A stretch of DNA of 64,000 nucleotides. It comes from Brachionus plicatilis. Taxonomy: Eukaryota; Rotifera; Eurotatoria; Ploima; Brachionidae. The DNA lies in contig QEOQ01000192.1 in assembly GCA_010279815.1 (NCBI GenBank), positions 604,961-668,960 of the forward strand. The letters are read 5' to 3'. The position numbers and the translations under genes were made by a program. Shown here one piece after another: positions 58,330 to 64,000 of this stretch; the first letter of the stretch is position 1; each line of letters opens with the position of its first letter. A model generated the notes under the pieces. That model had not been told where the DNA came from. It was given only the letters and a program-made list of their open reading frames with translations, and made no database searches.

Positions 58330-58810
58330 TCAAGATGTCACCCTCCTATTTTTTCATCCGGGCTTGGGACCGGCATACGGCATAGTTATGACAGCGTCTT
58401 CCCCTAAGAAGCACGTGGGACGTTCATCATAAACAGCGCCACTCATCCGAGCACTTTTAATTTGGCTGCGAACTCGGCTACTATTTAGACTAGCTTGGAA
58501 CCACAAACCAAGCGACATTCTCAATTTAGAAAGAGAGAATGCCTTAACTTTAGTGCTTCCAAAGTTACGGCTATCCAAAGAGGGTCAGCTGTAAAACAAG
58601 TTCTCGCTCTGCTAAGATTCTATACTGGATGATGGTCAAGCCAGCGGCACCCTCATACGACAAGACTAGGACAAAGACCCGTAGATCTATGTACCCGTAA
58701 TACAGCTCTTCTTCAGACTCGTAGAAGACCACATAGTGTGGCTGCCACCACCCTCCTCTTTTCTCATCCAGGGCTTGGGACCGGCTTACGGCAGAGTTAT
58801 GGTGGCTTAT
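58330..58810. repeat. GC-rich repeat island with terminal direct repeats
   Basis: CACCCTCCTATTTTTTCATC plus GGGCTTGGGACCGGCATACG (58339 onward) recurs as CACCCTCCTCTTTTCTCATC plus GGGCTTGGGACCGGCTTACG (58749 onward), about 410 bases apart. The DNA between is far less AT-rich than its surroundings. Short open stretches exist (for example AWNHKPSDILNLERENALTL on the plus strand) but stops interrupt them. It is probably a piece of a repetitive element; I cannot name the family. Confidence 0.55.
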
Positions 58811-59516
58811 AATGTATTTTTAATAAAAACTTTAATTTTTAAAATTGATTAAAATAAGTCATTGTTTCATCCTTCTTTTAATTGATTCTTCTAAAATCTT
58901 TATCTGAAAACTTTAAAGACAAATTTAAAATCTACATTTGGTTAGAAAATATCCGAGCAATTATAATTTGGCAACGAACTCAATGTATTTCAAGACACTT
59001 GAAAAATAATTAAAATATTTATTATTTATATACAACTAAGTATTTAGTTTTATAAAAAACAATTTGAAAAAATATTTCTTAATGAAATTGGAACAAAGTA
59101 CAAATAGTTTCTTTAAGTAATTGTTCCTTGTTAAAAATTAAAAATAAGTATATTTTTGATAAATTATGTTCTAAATTAGAAAAAATTAAAATACGATTGA
59201 ACAAGTCCATTTAAAATAGATTTAAAATAAGATATACTCTATGAATTAGTCATTGGGGATTGCTTTTCTTATTTTTGATAAGACTGCAAACTCTGGAAAT
59301 ATATTCTGCTGGTACTTAGGTAGATTTTAAAAAGAAAATTTTTTAAATTTAAAAACTTTAGATAAATTTTTGTTTGAGTTGATTTAGATGTTTATTAATC
59401 AAGTGTTTATCCTAGTGTTGGAGTTAGAAAAAGTTGAAAAAATAATGTTTATATATGAATTTGAATCATTATTTAGTTAAAAATTATTAAAAAAAAGTTT
59501 GTTTTTTAAAAAATAT

Positions 59517-59635
59517 AGTTCGTTTGAAAAGGACCGGTCATTTGCAAACGGACGGTCCAAAAAAGGCCGGTCTTTTATAAAGTCTTGACCGTCCGTCTTG
59601 GGCCGGTCTTTTCAGGATCGCCATCCAACTCTAGT
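59517..59635. repeat. Degenerate relative of the GC-rich hAT-like MITE
   Basis: AAGGACCGGTC, ACGGACGGTC, GACCGTCCGTCTTGGGCCGG and a right end ATCCAACTCTA resemble the element at 58027. No target duplication is seen. Confidence 0.5.
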
Positions 59636-59689
59636 TTTGATCGAGAATTTTAAATATGCAAATAATTTACACAAAAAATTTACTACATA

Positions 59690-60290
59690 AGGCACGTCAT
59701 TGATCAACACTACAAAAAAAAAGGGTCTAACTACAGAGCCTTGAGACATGCATGATTTTCTAGACAGCCATGATGTTCATTTGCCACAAGACCATTTTTT
59801 TCAAGGTTTACCAATAAAGAGTCTTAGAATTAGTTCCAGTATTTTGCAGTTAATTGATATAAGCCTTCAATCGACAGCTTCTGTACGATTGCCTTTATTG
59901 AAGACAGGATAGATACTGGCTTCTTTCTAAATTGTAGGTAGCTAGTTGCTGGTAAATGAAACTGTATGCACTTTTTGAGACTACTTGCAGAGAGATCAGC
60001 ACAATTTTTGAGGATCTTCGGATGCATTCCATCTATTCGAGGTTCTTAATGTATGTCTAGGTTCATCAAGTGTTTATGTTGGCTGCTGAAAAAATGAATA
60101 GATTAACCCTGAAATCAAAATTACACCTTTTTTTCAATTCTGGTAGCACTCTACCGTCATAGATGATAAAGGCTGATTGGAACTCTATATATGAAAATAT
60201 ATGAAAACATCTTGAGGTACTCTATTTGTGATACTTTTCCAATATCCCTACCACAGCTCTCTGTTTTCGATTTAGTTTTAATCCAAGCCA
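59690..60290 (-). pseudogene. Degenerate LINE reverse transcriptase, N-terminal half
   Basis: Reading the reverse strand from about 60050, IDGMHPKILKNCADLSASS corresponds to the start of the LINE RT domain (DGIHPKVLKNC). Further on, MSQGSVVRPFFFVVLINDVP at about 59750-59690 is a decayed GVPQGSVLGPLLF...INDLP block. Stops and frameshifts separate the pieces. The stretch 60080-60290 could be the preceding linker but is too decayed to be sure. Confidence 0.65.
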
Positions 60291-60642
60291 AGAGATGATG
60301 TTCGTTTAAATAGTCCCGAATGGCGCACTTGGTAAATCAAATATTCATCGCCATTTTTTTATGTTCTTAAATAATTTTATTTTAATGTCTTATTTATCTT
60401 TTCAATTAAATTTAGTTTAAAAAAAATACTTTATCTATTAAAAATTCGAATTTTTTTTCACTTGTCAATTTTTTATCTTCAAATTAATAATTAAAATTTA
60501 AAATAGACTTTTTAAATTCTCTTATCTAAATTAAATCATATCTTTTGAACAAATAAAAATAAATAGAATACAAATAAAAATTTTATCATCTTTTAGTTTC
60601 CAAAACCCTAAAAAAAATAAAAAATTATTCAGTAATTTTAAA

Positions 60643-61857
60643 ATGAAAATTTTGGAAAAATACTGGGACAAATACTATTCCCAAGTGGTGCTTGTGTCTT
60701 ACTGGTGTCTTGGCCTATGTAACAATTACGCCTATGTCATCATGCTTTCAGCCGCTCATGACATTTTGTCCGATAATGATGAGGTAAAATCAACAAAACC
60801 AAATGCAACAAATAAATACGACTGCAATGAGTTGAGCACCGGTGCGGTTCTTTTGGCGGACATTTTACCGGGAATTGTCATCAAACTAATATCCCCATTT
60901 TTCATGCACAAGATAAAATATTGGCAAAAATTCTCATTTATTTTGACATTGTGTGCGAGCAGTTTTTTGATTGTATCGCTCACGCCAAATTCCATGAGAT
61001 GGCTTATATTCGTTGGCATATGCTGTGCCAGTCTATCAACCAGTTTTGGTGAAGTAACATTTTTAGCCCTGAGTACTTTTTATTCACGAGAGTTGTCAAT
61101 TCCGGCTTGGAGTTCTGGCACAGGCGCTGCAGGAATTGTGGGAAGCTTTGGGTACGCCGGACTAACTTCTTTGGGTCTTTCATCCAGGAACACTATTTTA
61201 GTCATGCTTTTTGTGCCAGTGTTGATGCTAGTCAGTTTTATAGTCCTTCCATCAATTGGCTATACCCAGAATAGATTCAAAGAAATAGAAATGGATTTTA
61301 AAAAAGGCCCCATGGAAGTTCAAGTCAAAACAAATAATAATTTAATTCATCAAATTAAATCAATACGTCACATTTTAAAATTTATGATACCACTTTTTTT
61401 GGTCTATTTTTTCCAATATTTTATTAATCAAGGTCTTTTTGAGTTGTTGTATTTCAAGGATTCTTTTTTAAAACAGCATTCGGAGCAATATAGATGGTAC
61501 AGTGTGATCTATCAGCTGGGAGTTTTTATATCCCGTTCGTCCATTAAGTGCGTTAAAGTTAAATTTTTGCCCATATTCCCAATTTTACAATTTTTGAACG
61601 CTCTAATTGCGTTGAGTCAAATTTTTTTTGGTTACATGCCATCCATATGGTTCGTGTTTGTCCTCGTGCTTTGGGAAGGCCTAGTTGCTGGCAGTTGCTA
61701 TGTTAATGCTTACAATCAAGTCTCAATTGAGATACCAAAACAAAACAGAGAATTTTCCATTGCTTTTACTAGTTTTGCTAACAGTATTGGAATTGCTGTG
61801 TCGGGTGTTGTTTCCATACCGGTTCATAATGCAATATGCAACTCTGGATACCAATAA
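60643..61857 (+). CDS. CLN3: Battenin / CLN3-like lysosomal membrane protein
   Basis: Intronless, 404 aa, against 438 in human. It is a polytopic membrane protein with about eleven hydrophobic segments. Family blocks are visible: SYWCLGLCNNYAYVIMLSAA near the start (20-39), LADILPGIVIK, the FGEVTFLALSTFY block, WSSGTGAAGIVGSFGYAGLT, and the C-terminal WEGLVAGSCYVNAYNQV followed by REFSIAFTSFANSIGI. CLN3 acts in the late endosome and lysosome, where it is needed for export of glycerophosphodiesters; its loss in humans causes Batten disease. The C-terminus (ICNSGYQ) lacks the prenylated CAAX-type end of the vertebrate protein. An acceptor-like TTCAG lies about 10 bases upstream of the ATG. AATAAA hexamers at about 61898 and 61905 follow closely. 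Confidence 0.95.
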   Translation: MKILEKYWDKYYSQVVLVSYWCLGLCNNYAYVIMLSAAHDILSDNDEVKSTKPNATNKYDCNELSTGAVLLADILPGIVIKLISPFFMHKIKYWQKFSFILTLCASSFLIVSLTPNSMRWLIFVGICCASLSTSFGEVTFLALSTFYSRELSIPAWSSGTGAAGIVGSFGYAGLTSLGLSSRNTILVMLFVPVLMLVSFIVLPSIGYTQNRFKEIEMDFKKGPMEVQVKTNNNLIHQIKSIRHILKFMIPLFLVYFFQYFINQGLFELLYFKDSFLKQHSEQYRWYSVIYQLGVFISRSSIKCVKVKFLPIFPILQFLNALIALSQIFFGYMPSIWFVFVLVLWEGLVAGSCYVNAYNQVSIEIPKQNREFSIAFTSFANSIGIAVSGVVSIPVHNAICNSGYQ

Positions 61858-64000
61858 GTTTTTTAATTAATATTTTATTCATTCTAAAATCGAAAAAAAT
61901 AAAAAATAAAATTTCTAATTATTTTTTAAATACCCTTATATACAAAGCCAACTTACCAGAGCAAATTGAAATTTGAGATCAAGATCAAAAGATCAAAATA
62001 TAAATTGTAATATTTTTTTTAATAATAGAGAAAAAATAAATTTTTTCAAAAGCAATCACTTGACATGCCATGTCAAGTTTATTTTCATATTTAAAATTTT
62101 AAAATGTTCCTTTTTATTGAACTTTAAATGGTTTAAATATTTTAATTGATTTTAATGAAAAATTACTTTTAAAGACAAAAAAATTAACCGTTTTAAAATT
62201 TAAAATTTATTAAAGTAGAATGAATGGATATAAAAGTTATAAATTTGAATTTGTGAATTAACTAAACCTGAATTATTTAAATTATTGATTGTTTTTGTTA
62301 AATAAATTAGAGATCAATTATTTTGATGTTAATTTGATGATGAACCATAACTAGACATAATATGTCTAGTAATGTTTAGTATTTATTTCTTAAAAATTAT
62401 CAAAATTATTAGATTAATTAAGTTATAAAATTTTAAATGATCGTTTTGATCTTAAAATTTGATCTGAAACTTCAAATTGCCCTTACCAGGGTAGAAAATT
62501 ATCCTTTGTTTTAAAATTGAATTTGACTTTTTCGACCACAAATTCTTATTCTGCACATACGGAAAACTAAGAGAGATATTTTTTTAAGAGGGGTTAAAAA
62601 AATAATTTTTTTGGCTAACCCTCTTAAAGTTTAGCACCAAAATTATTAGTTGTGTCCTTTAAGTTCTAAAAATCCAATGATTTTGTAAAAGTATTAATAA
62701 AAATTATACAAATTATTAAAGATCTTTTTCTAAGCTGTAAAATGGTGTATTCATTTGTTTTTAAAAAATATGTTTTGACCATCAAAATTAACCGGAGACG
62801 AAAATTTTTGCAGTTTTTCACTATTTTTATATCTCGAACTTGGTTTACCCCTTTATTCAAACCGGAAAAATTCTAGACAAATTTTTGAGCTCACTATTTA
62901 AAAAAAAAATTTTAATGAAAATCGATCAAAACATATTAAATATTTTTTGTTTTTAAGATTATCAAACCAAACGTGTTCTTTTGGCAGATATTTTATTAGA
63001 ATAAACTAGATTTCAGTAAAATTTAAGTCAAAGTCATTACTTGAGTTGAGACTTTATTTAAAATAAAGTTAAAGACGAAATTTTTTAATTTATAAGCAAT
63101 AATAATTGTAAAAACGAAATTTTTACAATTATTATTTATAGGATTTTAACAAGAATCTTATTAGAATTTTTGTCTTATTTTAATTTTTTTCATAACCCTT
63201 TTATAAAGAATTTAAAATATTTTTTAAATAAGTCTTCTTATACTTATTATGAGAAATAGAATTTAAAAAACCGGGATAACACCCAACATGACCGTTCTAG
63301 ATTTAAATAAATATAAATATTTTATTTTTTTTAGAAAAATTTAGAAAAAATCAGTTTTTCACTTTGAATTTTTTTATGAGATTTTGATATAAATATGAAA
63401 TTGCTTTTTATCAAATATATGAAGCAGCAACTTTAAAAATTAAATTTTACTGACAAAAATGCTTTAAAAAAAATTAGAAAATTCATTAGAAAAATTTTTC
63501 AACGTGAAAATTCAATTTTAAATAATAATTTGAAAAATATATAATTTTTTTTATAAAAAATTGTAGTTGATGATTGGTACGAAAAAAAGTCTTTGTTTTT
63601 ATCTAAGCAGATAGAGATCAATCAAAGAGGAAAATATGAAACTTTTTGTTTTGAAAGGTTTTTAAATAAAGAATGGGCATTTAAAATTAATGAAAGTATG
63701 TTGCTTAAATACTTTATATTTTAACTTTTATTTTTTCTTAATTCAATTAAGTTTTAAATTAATATTTGACCAAAAAACTTTATAATTACAATCATATATT
63801 TTGTCCTCTTTTTTCGCAGGTTATAATTTAAAAATAATTTTAGTCTCAGTTTTTAATTCGTTATTTAGCCTCTCACAATTAAAAAACTTAAATCCCAAAT
63901 AAAACACACTGTTCAGCATACAAATTAAATTTTATTTCTCAAGGCTATTTAAATGAGTACGACTGACCAGACAACTTTGAATGGCCCATTTTTTGATTTT
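61858..64000. other. Intergenic, AT-rich, downstream of CLN3
   Basis: Poly(A) signals of CLN3, then dispersed repeat copy 2 and low-complexity DNA to the window end. No gene seen. Confidence 0.6.
61965..62490 (+). repeat. Dispersed repeat, copy 2
   Basis: GAGATCAAGATCAAAAGATC, AACCTGAATTATTTAAATTA, TTTTAAATGATCGTTTTGAT and ATTTGATCTGAAACTTCAA parallel the copy at 7625. It is longer because of extra sequence in the middle. No coding potential. Confidence 0.65.

Noticed and set aside
58354..58578. Open minus-strand frame of about 74 codons
   Set aside because: It lies inside the GC-rich repeat island; no domain, and stop scarcity follows from composition.

Overview
This window looks like nuclear DNA of a small-genome invertebrate animal. 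The evidence is a Hox4/Deformed-class homeobox gene, a Polycomb-group Sfmbt-like gene, Rab GDI, PIGB, CLN3, an extracellular metalloprotease with ShKT and EGF modules, a eukaryotic tRNA-Gln and jockey/CR1-like LINE remnants. The base composition is very AT-rich and most introns are only about 45-80 bases, with T-rich acceptors. A spiralian such as a monogonont rotifer (Brachionus-like) fits best. That placement is an inference from style and gene content; nothing in the window proves it.

Layout. 1-2527: AT-rich DNA with a 15-bp palindromic minisatellite (691-930) and a MITE. 2528-10888 (-): what I reconstruct as one 20-exon gene encoding about 1435 aa: signal peptide, pro-domain, reprolysin-type zinc protease, cysteine-rich region, ShKT, about 16 EGF repeats, a Thr/Ser linker and two ShKT-like modules. 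10889-15600: MITE and LINE debris, including two LINE fragments joined tail to tail. 15836-16438 (+): MYND zinc-finger protein. 19701-21032 (+): intronless Rab GDI. 21033-28832: gene-poor, with foldback elements. 28833-31504 (+): three-exon Hox4/Dfd gene whose first intron holds about six tandem copies of a 225-350 bp unit. 32008-34033: a Tigger/pogo-like DNA transposon carrying a MULE-like element (9-bp target duplication) and a MITE (8-bp duplication). 37633-37704 (-): tRNA-Gln(UUG). 37731-41441 (-): two-exon, highly diverged Hsp70. 43987-45735 (-): five-exon PIGB. 49473-56175 (+): four-exon Sfmbt-like gene with a 3.7-kb repeat-filled intron. 58.0-60.3 kb: GC-rich hAT-like MITE, a GC-rich repeat island and a LINE remnant. 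60643-61857 (+): CLN3/battenin. The rest is AT-rich repeat DNA.

The genes are unrelated housekeeping and developmental genes, as expected of an animal chromosome; there is no operon. Exon chains for the multi-exon genes were built by hand from GT/AG sites. In every case the exon lengths sum to a multiple of three and the phases agree. The most notable items are the protease-ShKT-EGF gene, the Hsp70 that has lost its nucleotide-binding signatures, the Hox4 protein with YAWM in place of YPWM, and several MITE families defined here by terminal repeats plus target-site duplications.
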